Below the pieces are notes generated by a model. It worked only from the letters and a program-made list of their open reading frames with translations, was not told where the DNA came from and ran no database searches. From positions 1 through 43,045 of the forward strand of contig DICM01000032.1 in NCBI GenBank assembly GCA_002416285.1: a DNA stretch of 43,045 nt, read 5' to 3'. Numbering within the stretch: position 1 is the first letter of the stretch; each line of letters opens with the position of its first letter. The position numbers and the translations under genes are program-made. The DNA is from Caryophanales bacterium UBA5026. GTDB lineage: Bacteria > Bacillota_I > Bacilli_A > RF39 > UBA660. This document shows positions 8,326 to 16,874 of this stretch, in pieces.

Positions 8326-9006
8326 CTATCTTCTAGATTTATTTTTAGAATCCATTTCTAATATTTCATCAGCCACTATAGTTGGATTATATTGATCAAA
8401 TTTATATATGGAATGACCATATATCATTTCAATTTGCTTTTTTAAAATTTCTAATGGTTCATGATATTTTAAACCAAGCGCTATGATATATTGTTCATAG
8501 TTAGCCGGATTATAATTTTCTTTCATAAAATATGACTTTTTATATAAATGAAAGAATCTATCCGTTAATTCCATATCTATTAATGTATCAATGCCCCTAC
8601 TTGAAAAAAATTCAGCAACCCTTTTCACACAATCATCAGAGTGAAATCCTCCAATAACAATTTCTTTTACATCTCCAATTTGATTTAATAAATACTGTTC
8701 ATTAGGATATTTTAATTGATCAATTGAGTTTTCATTACTATCCTCGTTATATTCAGAAGTCTCATTAAACGTTATATCAGTATAGATTATATTATCATTA
8801 TCACTTAATTGAACACCATACAACTCCCTATCTGGATAATTTGCAAAATAAATTTCGAAACCTCTCTTCCGATATCTTTCTTGAATACATTCATTTAACA
8901 CAAAAATGGGATTTTCAAAACCATTTTCATTATCATAACAGTTTTCTTGAATCGATCTTTCTATGTATTCACGTATTGGATACAAATATAAAAATACTTT
9001 TCTCAT
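8326..9006 (-). CDS. Hypothetical protein, possibly with an isochorismatase-like segment
   Basis: 226 residues. Not confidently recognised. EIVIGGFHSDDCVKRVAEFFSSRG (given here by start and key residues GGFHSDDC, about 118-130) resembles the VxGxxTDxCV loop of isochorismatase-like cysteine hydrolases, but the other catalytic residues of that family are not evident. The middle is very acidic (NETSEYNEDSNENS). The ribosome site AAAGGAGAG precedes ATG. It is 28 bases downstream of the membrane-protein gene on the same strand, so the two probably form an operon. No transfer signs beyond its place in an accessory stretch. Confidence 0.5.
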   Translation of the reverse strand: MRKVFLYLYPIREYIERSIQENCYDNENGFENPIFVLNECIQERYRKRGFEIYFANYPDRELYGVQLSDNDNIIYTDITFNETSEYNEDSNENSIDQLKYPNEQYLLNQIGDVKEIVIGGFHSDDCVKRVAEFFSSRGIDTLIDMELTDRFFHLYKKSYFMKENYNPANYEQYIIALGLKYHEPLEILKKQIEMIYGHSIYKFDQYNPTIVADEILEMDSKNKSRR

Positions 9007-9033
9007 TTAACTCTCCTTTATACAAAATCTCTT

Positions 9034-9762
9034 TTACTCATGTGCTATAAAATACCAATTGTTATTTCTTTTTTCTATCTTCCGGATAGATCCAATGTTT
9101 TCTTTTATTAATTTTTCGCCATTTGAAGAATAAACAATTTCATTACCGCCATCAGGAAAAGATTTATTTATCCAAAATCCAATTAAAGTTTCTCGTTCAT
9201 TATTTAAATAAACATATATCTCACCAAAATCTGATATTTTTTTATAATTATTAGGCAGCAATACTTCTTTATGCTCAGAAGATTCCAAGCTACCATTTTT
9301 TATCATATCTACAACTTCAGTTCGTTTATTATAATATTTTTTGTATCCATAATATTCTCTTGTTTCATGCGGTGGAAAGACTATAAATAAGATTATAATC
9401 AATATAAAAATAAATAAGGGAATCCAATTTGCTAACTTTTTCCTATCAGCTTGTATTAGCTTCAAGATATGAAGAAAAGCTAATAGATCTCCAATCATAA
9501 TTACCAGGATAGGTAAACCTAATGTGATCCATATATAAACAAATAATTCTTTTGAAAACCAAACAAAAATGTAGTTAAAAATCATAATCAACAATACAAT
9601 AATTATTGACGTTATAGAATCATCATGTTTTACAACAGCTTGTTTTTTTATTCCTTTATTCGCTGCCTTTAAAGTAATTACATTATGAGCTCGATCATAT
9701 ATGTGTTGATTACTATCATCATGTTTTTGTAATTTTTTATAAACCTCTTCTAATAAATTCAC
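9034..9762 (-). CDS. Hypothetical membrane protein with three transmembrane segments
   Basis: About 242 residues. I prefer the GTG at 9762 (MNLLEEVYKK) because GAGG lies nine bases before it; an in-frame ATG five codons upstream lacks a ribosome site. A ~55-residue charged N-terminus precedes three hydrophobic segments (SIIIVLLIMIFNYIFVWF; YIWITLGLPILVIMIG; WIPLFIFILIIILFIVF) and a C-terminal ~100-residue domain with WFIAHE end. I do not recognise the family. It is first in a two-gene unit with the hypothetical gene ending at 8326. Confidence 0.55.
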   Translation of the reverse strand: MNLLEEVYKKLQKHDDSNQHIYDRAHNVITLKAANKGIKKQAVVKHDDSITSIIIVLLIMIFNYIFVWFSKELFVYIWITLGLPILVIMIGDLLAFLHILKLIQADRKKLANWIPLFIFILIIILFIVFPPHETREYYGYKKYYNKRTEVVDMIKNGSLESSEHKEVLLPNNYKKISDFGEIYVYLNNERETLIGFWINKSFPDGGNEIVYSSNGEKLIKENIGSIRKIEKRNNNWYFIAHE

Positions 9763-9879
9763 TTTACTCAACCTCATTTAAAAACTTATATATTAGTAAT
9801 TATACAAATTATGGCTATTTAACAATCCATTCACAATTTATAATTAATTACAGTATATCACGTTTGATTATGGTTTAAC

Positions 9880-9906
9880 AAAACATCTAAAAAAATAGAT
9901 GTTTAT
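9880..9906. repeat. Short hairpin upstream of the membrane-protein gene
   Basis: AAACATCTA and TAGATGTTT form a perfect 9-bp inverted repeat around an A-rich loop. It lies about 120 bases upstream of the leftward membrane-protein gene and may be an operator or a weak terminator. Confidence 0.35.
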
Positions 9907-9918
9907 AAAAATTTCAAA

Positions 9919-9945
9919 ACAAAAAATGAGAGTTTTCCCCTCTCA
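9919..9945 (-). terminator. Terminator after the sigma-linked operon
   Basis: On the minus strand GAGAGGGGAAAACTCTC is followed by ATTTTTTG. It lies 80 bases past the stop of the 10027 gene and ends that leftward operon. The hairpin plus ATTTTTTGTT tail resembles those of the sRNA-like elements but lacks their CCCCCTGAA. Confidence 0.75.
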
Positions 9946-10026
9946 TATTAAATTATTCATAGATTTCATATCAAATACAATTTTAATAAGCATAACTCTA
10001 TTTTGTTTTTTCAAACATTCCTCAAC

Positions 10027-10725
10027 TTAATTCAAAACTTCCAATTGTTTCTTTGATGTTTCATCTTCAATTCTTCTTAATATTGCATCAATAATACTAT
10101 GAATATGCACACGATATATTCCACTATTCATAACCCAATATTCATCAACTGTATTAATTAATAAAGTATACCAATCATCAATAAATTTCTTCTTAGTGGA
10201 TAATAGTTCATTAATTGACTTATCTAAAATTGAAGATTTCATCATTTCTTCTAAATTATCATTCATAATTTTATCTATTTCTGTATCACTAACTAAATTA
10301 ATTGTTTCATTAACCTGATTATTTTTTAATTGTTCAATCTTATCATCTATTTGATGAATCATTTTATTAACAGATTCATCAGATGATAATTTTGGATTAT
10401 TGTTTACTGTATTATTTTTAATATCTGTTAAATAAATATCTTCTTCATTATTCATTTCATCAAGAGTAAACATAGCTTCTTCAGACGTAGACATACGAAT
10501 TTCATCATTCGTATTTACTAATATAACTAGTGGTAATCCTGTATATGAAATTTCATCAGTATCAATATATGGTTCGTAGATTTTATATTTTTTCCAATTA
10601 CCTATATATTTTGCTCCTTTATATCCATGATTAACTGCATATTCATTTACTTTATTTTTCAATTCTCTATTTATTTTATCTTCTTCCCTATCTATGCATG
10701 CCACTTTGCAATGTATCTTCCCCAA
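10027..10725 (-). CDS. Hypothetical protein, last gene of the sigma-linked operon
   Basis: Up to 232 residues. The TTG at 10725 has no good ribosome site and overlaps the upstream gene by 38 bases; a GTG near 10704 is an alternative start. No signal peptide, no membrane segment. The N-terminal ~100 residues (YIDTDEISYTGLPLVILVNTNDEI) and the DDWYTLLINTVDEYW stretch near the C-terminus resemble by eye segments of the product at 11979-12668 (PEYWVLIDTDNNEI, FYYDKLFNSIIDEYK). The two may be distant paralogues. The middle is Asn/Glu-rich. Family unknown. Confidence 0.5.
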   Translation of the reverse strand: MGKIHCKVACIDREEDKINRELKNKVNEYAVNHGYKGAKYIGNWKKYKIYEPYIDTDEISYTGLPLVILVNTNDEIRMSTSEEAMFTLDEMNNEEDIYLTDIKNNTVNNNPKLSSDESVNKMIHQIDDKIEQLKNNQVNETINLVSDTEIDKIMNDNLEEMMKSSILDKSINELLSTKKKFIDDWYTLLINTVDEYWVMNSGIYRVHIHSIIDAILRRIEDETSKKQLEVLN

Positions 10726-11914
10726 TATTTTGTACTTTATATTTGGATGATATAAATTGTAATTCCTCGGCTGATTTACTTTCTAATTTCTTTTTAACAT
10801 TATTCATCATATCAATTTTTTGACTTATATCACCTATGTATGAAAATTCCCCTGCATTAACCATTGAAAATATTATTTGATTTATAAATTCAGTTTTTTG
10901 TTTTAATTCGTTATTTTCAATCTGTTGAAGTTGTTTGTTAGAAATTGACATTTGTGGTTGTTGTAGTTCTGCTACCTGCAATGCAGCTGCATTTAATGAT
11001 TGTTGTAAATCATTACTTTTTCTTTCAATTGGCTGTTGCGATGAAAGTGATGATAACGGAGATGAATTCGTTTCAATTTTATCTTGTAGCTGGCTAACTA
11101 ATTTTGAAAATTCATCTAGCGTAAATTCAGCTCCAATAAAATGACCTTGATTATTTTTTGCATCAACTACAATATAATTTCCTTCTTGATATATATTTTC
11201 AATTTCAGATATTATTACTTCGCCCTTACCTTTGATTTCCATTTGTTGTATTATTTTTTGTTTAACAGCATCAGATAAATTAGTTAAATCACCTATGTAA
11301 GTTGATAAGGGTGTATTTGCTTGTTGTTTGGCCCATTCCAATTTTTGACTAATTTCCTGAACCTCTTTTTGTAATTTTTCATTTATGTTCTGTTCTTCTT
11401 GCTTGGTATGTATAGGTGTTTGTTTTACCTGATGTTCATTTTTTGATGATACGTTACTTTCGGAAATCATTGTACTTTGTATAGCTGGTTCTCTTGGAAT
11501 TAATCCTGATACATTTATAGTTCTTTGCTCTTGAACTGGTGCCGACTCAAAAAGATTCCCTAAATTATTTTTTAATTGATCTATTTGGGATGATGTATCA
11601 TAACTAGGAATATCAATTGATGGTGTTGCAATAGAAAAATCAGCTTCCAAATCAAAACCCATCCTTTGCTTACCAATTTCTTTTTGAATATCTTTAAGTA
11701 GGTTTTCCCTTGAAATATTTAAACCAGATGAAGATAAATTTCTCATTGTTGCTTCAAGTTTACCCTCAAACAATATATCATTTTTCATTTTATCTAATGC
11801 AAGCCTTTTTATTGCACTTAGATATTGTTGATGCAAATTGTTTTTCGTTTCATTAATTCCTTCTATATTATTTCCTAATTCCATTCCTTTTTTACTAAAA
11901 CCTTCTAAACTCAT
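10688..11914 (-). CDS. Hypothetical Gln-rich, coiled-coil protein
   Basis: 408 residues, ribosome site AAAGGAG before ATG. Helical and Gln/Ser-rich, with likely coiled coils near residues 165-195 (INEKLQKEVQEISQKLEWAKQQ) and 290-345. A short motif recurs: STYIGDLTNLSDAVKQKI (about 200) and FSYIGDISQKIDMMNNV (about 360), suggesting an internal duplication. A small beta-like segment lies at ~225-265 (KGEVIISEIENIYQEGNYIVVDA). No export signal or catalytic motif. It sits between two hypothetical genes in the operon headed by the split sigma gene. Function unknown; the look is of a structural or scaffold protein (weak inference). Confidence 0.55.
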   Translation of the reverse strand: MSLEGFSKKGMELGNNIEGINETKNNLHQQYLSAIKRLALDKMKNDILFEGKLEATMRNLSSSGLNISRENLLKDIQKEIGKQRMGFDLEADFSIATPSIDIPSYDTSSQIDQLKNNLGNLFESAPVQEQRTINVSGLIPREPAIQSTMISESNVSSKNEHQVKQTPIHTKQEEQNINEKLQKEVQEISQKLEWAKQQANTPLSTYIGDLTNLSDAVKQKIIQQMEIKGKGEVIISEIENIYQEGNYIVVDAKNNQGHFIGAEFTLDEFSKLVSQLQDKIETNSSPLSSLSSQQPIERKSNDLQQSLNAAALQVAELQQPQMSISNKQLQQIENNELKQKTEFINQIIFSMVNAGEFSYIGDISQKIDMMNNVKKKLESKSAEELQFISSKYKVQNIGEDTLQSGMHR

Positions 11915-11978
11915 TTTTATTTTCTCCTTTAACTATCTACTAAATCCATTAGTTTTTTCTTTCAATTACATATATATT

Positions 11979-12668
11979 TTATATATTAAATATATTATCT
12001 ATCCCTATAACACCATCGTAATAATAATTCATAATTGCTATGCATAGTTTAACCTTTTCTTTATCTACTAGTTTTTTTGTTTTATATTCATCAATAATAC
12101 TATTAAATAGTTTGTCATAATAAAATGTTAATGAACCATATTTTGAATGAACTAATGTATCAACCAAATCATTTATTTTATTTTTTATATCCTCTTCTAA
12201 ATTTACTAGCAAATAATCATTTATATTTACTACTTCTCCATCTATTTTCATATCTTTACCAAGAATATCCGATAATTTTTTTTGAAGAGGAAATTTCTCT
12301 TTTTTTATATCCTCTATTAAATATGTTTTATATTGTAATACTTTTTTTATTGTATATTTAGATATTTCTTTTTGTTTGTCTTCCATTTTTTTAGGTATCA
12401 TATTGCCTATAACAAAATCTTTTTCACTTGTCTTATTAAATTCTAATATCTCATTATTATCAGTATCTATCAAAACCCAATATTCTGGTTTAACATTTCC
12501 ATTTATGTTCCATACATCATCATTCTCATCTGTCAACATAACTACTACATACATTTTATCATTTTCCATCCTTAACATCGGATATAAAGGAATATATGTA
12601 TCCAATCCTCTTTTTAATTTTTCTCTGTTTACAATATTTAAATATTTGTCTAAGTTTAAGTCTTTCAT
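11979..12668 (-). CDS. Hypothetical protein directly downstream of the sigma gene
   Basis: About 229 residues from the ATG at 12668, which has AAAGGAG eight bases upstream; an ATG two codons earlier is too close to that site. No signal peptide. An N-terminal ~100-residue domain (KMYVVVMLTDENDDVWNINGNV, PEYWVLIDTDNNEILEF) is followed by a charged helical C-terminus. Its start overlaps the sigma-factor stop, so translation is probably coupled. It resembles parts of the product at 10027-10725 by eye. Function unknown; being adjacent to a sigma factor it might be an anti-sigma partner, but no motif supports that. Confidence 0.5.
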   Translation of the reverse strand: MKDLNLDKYLNIVNREKLKRGLDTYIPLYPMLRMENDKMYVVVMLTDENDDVWNINGNVKPEYWVLIDTDNNEILEFNKTSEKDFVIGNMIPKKMEDKQKEISKYTIKKVLQYKTYLIEDIKKEKFPLQKKLSDILGKDMKIDGEVVNINDYLLVNLEEDIKNKINDLVDTLVHSKYGSLTFYYDKLFNSIIDEYKTKKLVDKEKVKLCIAIMNYYYDGVIGIDNIFNI

Positions 12669-13134
12669 AGCCATCTCTCCTTTACCTTTTTTCTAGCATT
12701 ATACAAATAATATTTAATGTTATTTTCGCTAGTATCTATTTTTTTAGCTATTTCTTTGATTGAAAAGTTATCAATGTAATATAATTTAAATGACATTTCT
12801 TCTTTTTGGGTTAAACCAATACTATCTAAATTGGTTATTATTTCTTTATATATTATTTTATCCAATATATTATTGTCATTTCTTATATTAAGTTCCTCAT
12901 CATATGATAGATAATTCTTTTCTTTAATATATTTTTTGCCTGTGCGCACCAAATATTATAGGCAATTTTCCATATTAAATTTTCAATTTTATTTACATTT
13001 ATATCTTTATCAAAGTAATCAAAAATGGCAATAAATACGTTATTAGTTAAATCCTCAGCATCTTCTTTGTTGTTAGTTTTTTTTACTGCCCAATAATATA
13101 TTTTATAATAATATTCATCATATATCTTATCCAC
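12665..13134 (-). pseudogene. ECF-like sigma-70 factor, split by a -1 frame change at an A6 run
   Basis: Two overlapping frames join into one ~156-residue sigma factor. Frame 1 (from GTG 13134, after AAAGGTGAT) gives region 2: MDKIYDEYYYKIYYWAVKK, NKEDAEDLTNNVFIAIFDYF, IWKIAYNIWCAQAK. Frame 2, ending at 12665, gives region 4: LTQKEEMSFKLYYIDNFSIKEIAKKIDTSENNIKYYLYNARKKV (key residues only). The join is at GCA AAA AAT near 12934-12942. Slipping back one base there gives AKKYIKEKNYLSYDEEL without interruption. This is either a programmed -1 frameshift (A AAA AAT is in register), transcript slippage, a true inactivating indel or a sequencing error. Without the shift the product stops 20 codons later and lacks region 4. 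It heads an operon of three hypothetical genes. Confidence 0.65.
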
Positions 13135-13149
13135 ATTATCACCTTTCAA

Positions 13150-13481
13150 CTATATAGTGTATTTAATATCAAATTGGTTAGTTATTTTATCAAGTTTATA
13201 TATTTAAATTTTAGATATTTATTTTTTCATTAACCTTTCTTTTATAAGAAGTAACATCATTTTATTTTATTATAGTATAATTCAACATAAATTAATAAAT
13301 TAGTTGAAAAATTTACACTAAATTGTCAATATCATCAGAATAAATATTAAATTTATCTATTATTGCATTTATCAACTCAGCTTCTAATTTTTTATCTATA
13401 TATTGTACTAAATTACATGTCTATAAATTTAATCTTATTTAAACTTTTTTATAATGGTATTAAATATTTTTAATCTAAAAC
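13150..13481. other. Gap upstream of the sigma gene with a possible gene remnant
   Basis: This AT-rich stretch should hold the promoter of the sigma operon; I see no strong -35/-10 pair. On the minus strand between ~13321 and 13417 an open frame without a start codon encodes NLVQYIDKKLEAELINAIID and a few more residues, closed by stops on both sides. It looks like a protein fragment, so a decayed gene is likely. Confidence 0.3.
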
Positions 13482-13558
13482 AACAAAAATGAGAGCTTTC
13501 GCTCTCTTCAGGGGGCAAATTTTTAAGTATCCTTTTAACTTAAAATTGCCCTTTTTAT
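13482..13558 (-). ncRNA. Predicted sRNA A (duplicated CCCCCUGAA element, copy 1)
   Basis: The minus-strand RNA would start near AAAAAGGG (about 13555). It forms a stem from GGGCAAUUUUAAG and CUUAAAAAUUUGCCC around a GGAUA loop, then CCUGAA (from CCCCCUGAA), then the terminator GAGAGCGAAAGCUCUC with AUUUUUGUU. The -10-like TATAAA (about 13563-13568) has no good -35. Compared with copy 2, two stem changes (C to U, A to G) keep pairing as G-U wobbles only on this strand, which supports the orientation. It follows the HAD gene of the RiPP operon by ~155 bases, so processing from that 3' UTR is an alternative origin. Confidence 0.5.
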
Positions 13559-13650
13559 ATTGTTTTATATATGATTTATATTAAACTTAATTATTTTTAT
13601 TTAATAGGAATTATTATTTTACTCTAGTTTTAACACCTAAATAATGCCTA
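13482..13650. repeat. Intergenic element, copy 1 (sRNA-like stem plus upstream direct repeat)
   Basis: About 170 bp nearly alignable end to end with 19591-19766. Both copies have the terminator-type hairpin, CTTCAGGGGGC (plus-strand reading), the long stem, an AT-rich segment and a block with two 11-bp direct repeats (minus strand TAGGCATTATT then TAGGTGTTAAA, at 13629-13650). The terminator hairpin differs in sequence but not in form. The copies lie near the two ends of the RiPP operon. Confidence 0.7.
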
Positions 13651-13712
13651 AAAATTTAAAAATTATTATATATAGGGGTTTACAATTACTTTGTTAATTA
13701 ACATCTATAAAA

Positions 13713-14267
13713 TTAGTCATTATTATGAATGAAATTAAATATTTCATTAATTAAAGATGTTGTACTATCAACTTTTATTGTATTTATACCAATTTCGCTT
13801 GCACCATCAATATTTTTTTGATTATCATCTAAAAATAACAAATCACTGGGTTTTATATTGAATTTATTTAATATATGTTCATAAAAATCGGTGTTGGGTT
13901 TTATTTTATGTATTTCAGCAGATATAATAACATCATCCAAAAAGTCTACCCCGAATGACTCGCCGATAAAATTTCTAACAAAAGAAACATGATTAGTTGC
14001 TATTATAATTTTGATATTATTATATTTATTTTTAATTTTTTCAAATAAATCTTTTTCTCTTACTTTATATAATTTTGTAATAAGATCTTCAGTAGTTCTC
14101 ATAAGTATAGAATCTTTTTCAATATATTCTCTAGCGTTTTTCAAATAATCAGAGTCATTAATATTAGGTCCAAACATTCTTTCTAATTTACTTTCAGTTT
14201 CTGTTAATTCTATATTTTTTTCATTAACTAACACTCCAACTAAATCAAAAGCAATTACTTTAATCAT
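13713..14267 (-). CDS. HAD-superfamily hydrolase (subfamily IA-like)
   Basis: 184 residues. Motif I is VIAFDLVGVL, with the nucleophile Asp (D8) but Val where DxD enzymes have the second Asp. Motif II is IIIATN, motif III the Lys in AEIHKIKPN, and motif IV LFLDDNQKN. Replacement of the second Asp occurs in other HAD phosphatases of the FDLGNV type, so activity is not excluded. Members hydrolyse small phosphomonoesters. It starts one base after the C39-like peptidase stop, with AAGGAGG before ATG, and is the last gene of the RiPP operon. Its task there is unknown; the substrate could be a phosphorylated intermediate or nucleotide (inference). Confidence 0.85.
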   Translation of the reverse strand: MIKVIAFDLVGVLVNEKNIELTETESKLERMFGPNINDSDYLKNAREYIEKDSILMRTTEDLITKLYKVREKDLFEKIKNKYNNIKIIIATNHVSFVRNFIGESFGVDFLDDVIISAEIHKIKPNTDFYEHILNKFNIKPSDLLFLDDNQKNIDGASEIGINTIKVDSTTSLINEIFNFIHNND

Positions 14268-14268
14268 T

Positions 14269-14805
14269 TTAATCCTCCTTTATTAACAATCGCCAAGAAC
14301 CATAATTCTTACAACACTTTATCAACTCTTTTATTGTCATATATTTTTCTTCATATTTATCCTTAATAGGATTAATAATTTTTATTTTATTTCCTAATAT
14401 CTCATTATTTACAATAATAAAATGGCCACCATCCATATTATCGCTATTATTAAATATATTAGACTTAACACACAATATAATATATTCATTTTCTAACAAC
14501 TCTTTTTGAAAAGACTTTAAATCCATTTTAATTACATTGATATTTATACCTTTTTTTAATATTTCATTTAGAAATTTGAATCCAGAAAAAGTTAAATCAA
14601 CATCTTTTTTTATTATAAAATCATTATATAAATTACTATTAAAACATCGCAATTGTACGTTTTTAATACCACTTTCAAATATAGCATTTGCCAATTCTGT
14701 TATCCATAACATTTCATAATTTAGATTATCTACGTTGATATTTTTAGATTCTAATATGTATTTTACACAGGAACTACCACACAGTATATTATTTTGCATA
14801 GCCAT
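14269..14805 (-). CDS. C39-like papain-fold cysteine peptidase (putative leader peptidase)
   Basis: 178 residues. The N-terminus NILCGSSCVKYIL (C9, C13) matches the QxxCGxxC start of C39 bacteriocin-processing peptidases. DGGHFIIVN (H near 127) and IINPI (N near 145) supply the expected His and Asp/Asn positions; here Asn replaces the usual Asp. No ABC-transporter or membrane part is fused, unlike typical bacteriocin exporters, so cleavage would be cytoplasmic. The gene overlaps the HelD end by 17 bases. Likely role: trimming the leader from the matured 19131-19265 peptide (inference). The precursor has no GG motif, so the cut site is unclear. The start is one of two close ATGs with a weak AAAGAG site. 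Confidence 0.65.
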   Translation of the reverse strand: MAMQNNILCGSSCVKYILESKNINVDNLNYEMLWITELANAIFESGIKNVQLRCFNSNLYNDFIIKKDVDLTFSGFKFLNEILKKGININVIKMDLKSFQKELLENEYIILCVKSNIFNNSDNMDGGHFIIVNNEILGNKIKIINPIKDKYEEKYMTIKELIKCCKNYGSWRLLIKED

Positions 14806-16870
14806 TGTTTCTCTTTAATGTTAACGTTGGGCCATTATAAACCGACAGACTATGTTGAGCCCTAGTACAAACCACATAAAATAAATGTTTATCTTTTTCT
14901 GTATATTCATTTTCTTTAGAACTATATGCTATTACACCATCAAATTCTAATCCTTTTGATATATAAGATGGCATTATTACAGTATTGTTAATTCCACCTT
15001 TTTTATTATTTTCAACTAAACTTATATCTTCTATTTTATCTTTAAGCTTATCATACAAATCTAATGTTTCATTATTATTTCTTGTAATTATTGCTATTCT
15101 TTCCATACCAGATTTTTTCATTTCTGATATATCAGTTATTAATTGAATAATTACATCAGTATCATCAACTTCTCTCAACGCAACAGGTATTTCATTACTT
15201 TTTCTAACTGAACAAGCATTGTTTAAACCTAAAATATCATTAGTGTATTTTATAATTTCTTCACTAGAACGATAAGTTTTTAATAACTCGATATATCTTG
15301 CTTTTTCATCAAAAATTGAATTGACTTGATTAAAATCTTCATATTTGTAATATGGATTAATTGTTTGATTAATATCACCTAATATTGTAAATGATGCAGT
15401 ATTAAAGATTCTTTTTAACATTGATAACTGTAAAAGAGTATAATCTTGTGCCTCATCGATTATTATATGTCTAATATTTCTTCCACTAGGATAACCATTT
15501 AATTCAAAATTCAAATATAACATAGATATTAAATCTTCATATTTTAAAACCTTACCTGCAGATACATCGGCATCTTTAAATACTCCAGATTGATTCTTAA
15601 AATCCTCTGACATCAATATTTTAGAATATAAATCCTTGATACTTAAATTTTTATTTAAATATTCACGAAGTTTATTTTGAATAGTTTTTCCATATTTTTT
15701 GTATGAGATATTTGCTGAATCACAAATATATTCAGACATATATTCTAATCTATCATCAATCGGTTTACTGCCATATCTACTATTGAACAAAGAGTTTAAT
15801 TCATTTACATCTATCTCTGTACTGTTTATACTAATACCTCTAGTGAAAAAAATACTATTTTTATAATCGCATAGAGATTTATCGAGCAACCTTTTAAATT
15901 GATCTGATAATTTAAATTGGATTACCCTATACTTTTCCTCATCAATATCATTATTCTTATAAAATCTCTCAATAAAATTTGTGAAGCTTTCTATTTCCTT
16001 GAAGTCCTTTATATAAGACTTTGAAAAGTCACTATATGTAGTTTGCAAAACATTATCTTCTCCAAGTTCTGGCAAAACTTGAGAAATATATTCTGAAAAA
16101 ACATCATTTGGTGAGAATATTAATACATTATTTGAAGTTAAATTTTTTTCTTTATATAACAGATAAGCGATTCTATGTAATGCAACCGAAGTTTTGCCAC
16201 TACCTGCAATTCCTTGAACTATCAAATATTTATCAACAATATTTCTGATTATCTCATTTTGCTCTCTTTGTATGGTATTAACTATATTTGACATTTTATC
16301 AGAAGATGATTTTGATAAAATTTCTTGTAAATATTCATCATCTATATTTAGTGTGCTATTGAAACATCTTTCTATATTTCCATTTTGAATTTTATATTGC
16401 CTTTTTAAAGTTATATTCCCTTCAATAGAACCAACTGGTGCTTCGTATGAAGCCGGTCCGATTCCATAATTATAAAACATACTAGCAATTGGTGTTCTCC
16501 AATCAAAAACATAAAAATTTAAGTCCTTCATAATTCCATTGATTCCTATGTATATTTGATCAATATCCTCATCTTTTTCAAAATCAATTCTTCCAAAATA
16601 AGGATTAATTAAGGATCTTCTTAATTTTTGCAAACTGTTAATACTATTATTTGTATGTTCAACATCTACATTTACATTGTACATTCCATCTGCTATTTCA
16701 ACTTCATCTAATGTTCCAGAATTTTCCCAAATATATCTTTTCATTTCTGTAATAGAATTCATTTTATCTCTTATAGATTCATCACTCTCATCTATAATAC
16801 TGTTTATTACGCTTAAAGTCTTTATTAAATAATCTCTTTCTTTTTCTAATTCTTCCAAAGATATATTCAT
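14789..16870 (-). CDS. HelD-family RNA-polymerase-associated UvrD-like ATPase
   Basis: 693 residues from the ATG at 16870 (AAAGGA upstream); a longer frame has no ribosome site and overlaps the previous gene. The HelD signature is clear: an N-terminal coiled coil (LEELEKERDYLIKTL), FGRIDF, YIGINGIMKDLNFYVFDWRTP, then IVQGIAGSGKTSVALHRIAY (Walker A near 219), IIIDEAQDYTLLQ (motif II near 473), LGDINQTI, KTYRSSEEI and a final CTRAQHS. HelD proteins dislodge RNA polymerase from DNA, and actinobacterial members (HelR) protect polymerase from rifamycins. It is somewhat shorter than the ~770-residue Bacillus HelD. Sitting in the middle of a RiPP operon, it may be self-protection against a polymerase-directed peptide (inference). 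Confidence 0.88.
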   Translation of the reverse strand: MNISLEELEKERDYLIKTLSVINSIIDESDESIRDKMNSITEMKRYIWENSGTLDEVEIADGMYNVNVDVEHTNNSINSLQKLRRSLINPYFGRIDFEKDEDIDQIYIGINGIMKDLNFYVFDWRTPIASMFYNYGIGPASYEAPVGSIEGNITLKRQYKIQNGNIERCFNSTLNIDDEYLQEILSKSSSDKMSNIVNTIQREQNEIIRNIVDKYLIVQGIAGSGKTSVALHRIAYLLYKEKNLTSNNVLIFSPNDVFSEYISQVLPELGEDNVLQTTYSDFSKSYIKDFKEIESFTNFIERFYKNNDIDEEKYRVIQFKLSDQFKRLLDKSLCDYKNSIFFTRGISINSTEIDVNELNSLFNSRYGSKPIDDRLEYMSEYICDSANISYKKYGKTIQNKLREYLNKNLSIKDLYSKILMSEDFKNQSGVFKDADVSAGKVLKYEDLISMLYLNFELNGYPSGRNIRHIIIDEAQDYTLLQLSMLKRIFNTASFTILGDINQTINPYYKYEDFNQVNSIFDEKARYIELLKTYRSSEEIIKYTNDILGLNNACSVRKSNEIPVALREVDDTDVIIQLITDISEMKKSGMERIAIITRNNNETLDLYDKLKDKIEDISLVENNKKGGINNTVIMPSYISKGLEFDGVIAYSSKENEYTEKDKHLFYVVCTRAQHSLSVYNGPTLTLKRNNGYAK

Positions 16871-16874
16871 AAAA

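Noticed and set aside
12125..12696. Long plus-strand frames antisense to the sigma-linked operon
   Set aside because: Low-complexity Leu/Tyr/Phe-rich translations typical of the complement of AT-rich genes; no ribosome sites.
13482..13665. Reading the duplicated element as a tracrRNA or guide RNA (AAGUUAAAA followed by a structured tail)
   Set aside because: No cas, TnpB or IscB gene is in the window and no repeat-spacer array matches it; the likeness is too short.
14789..16870. Calling the helicase-like gene UvrD/PcrA or a phage-defence helicase
   Set aside because: The FGRIDF, YIGINGIMKD and VFDWRTP blocks before the P-loop are specific to HelD, not to UvrD/PcrA.
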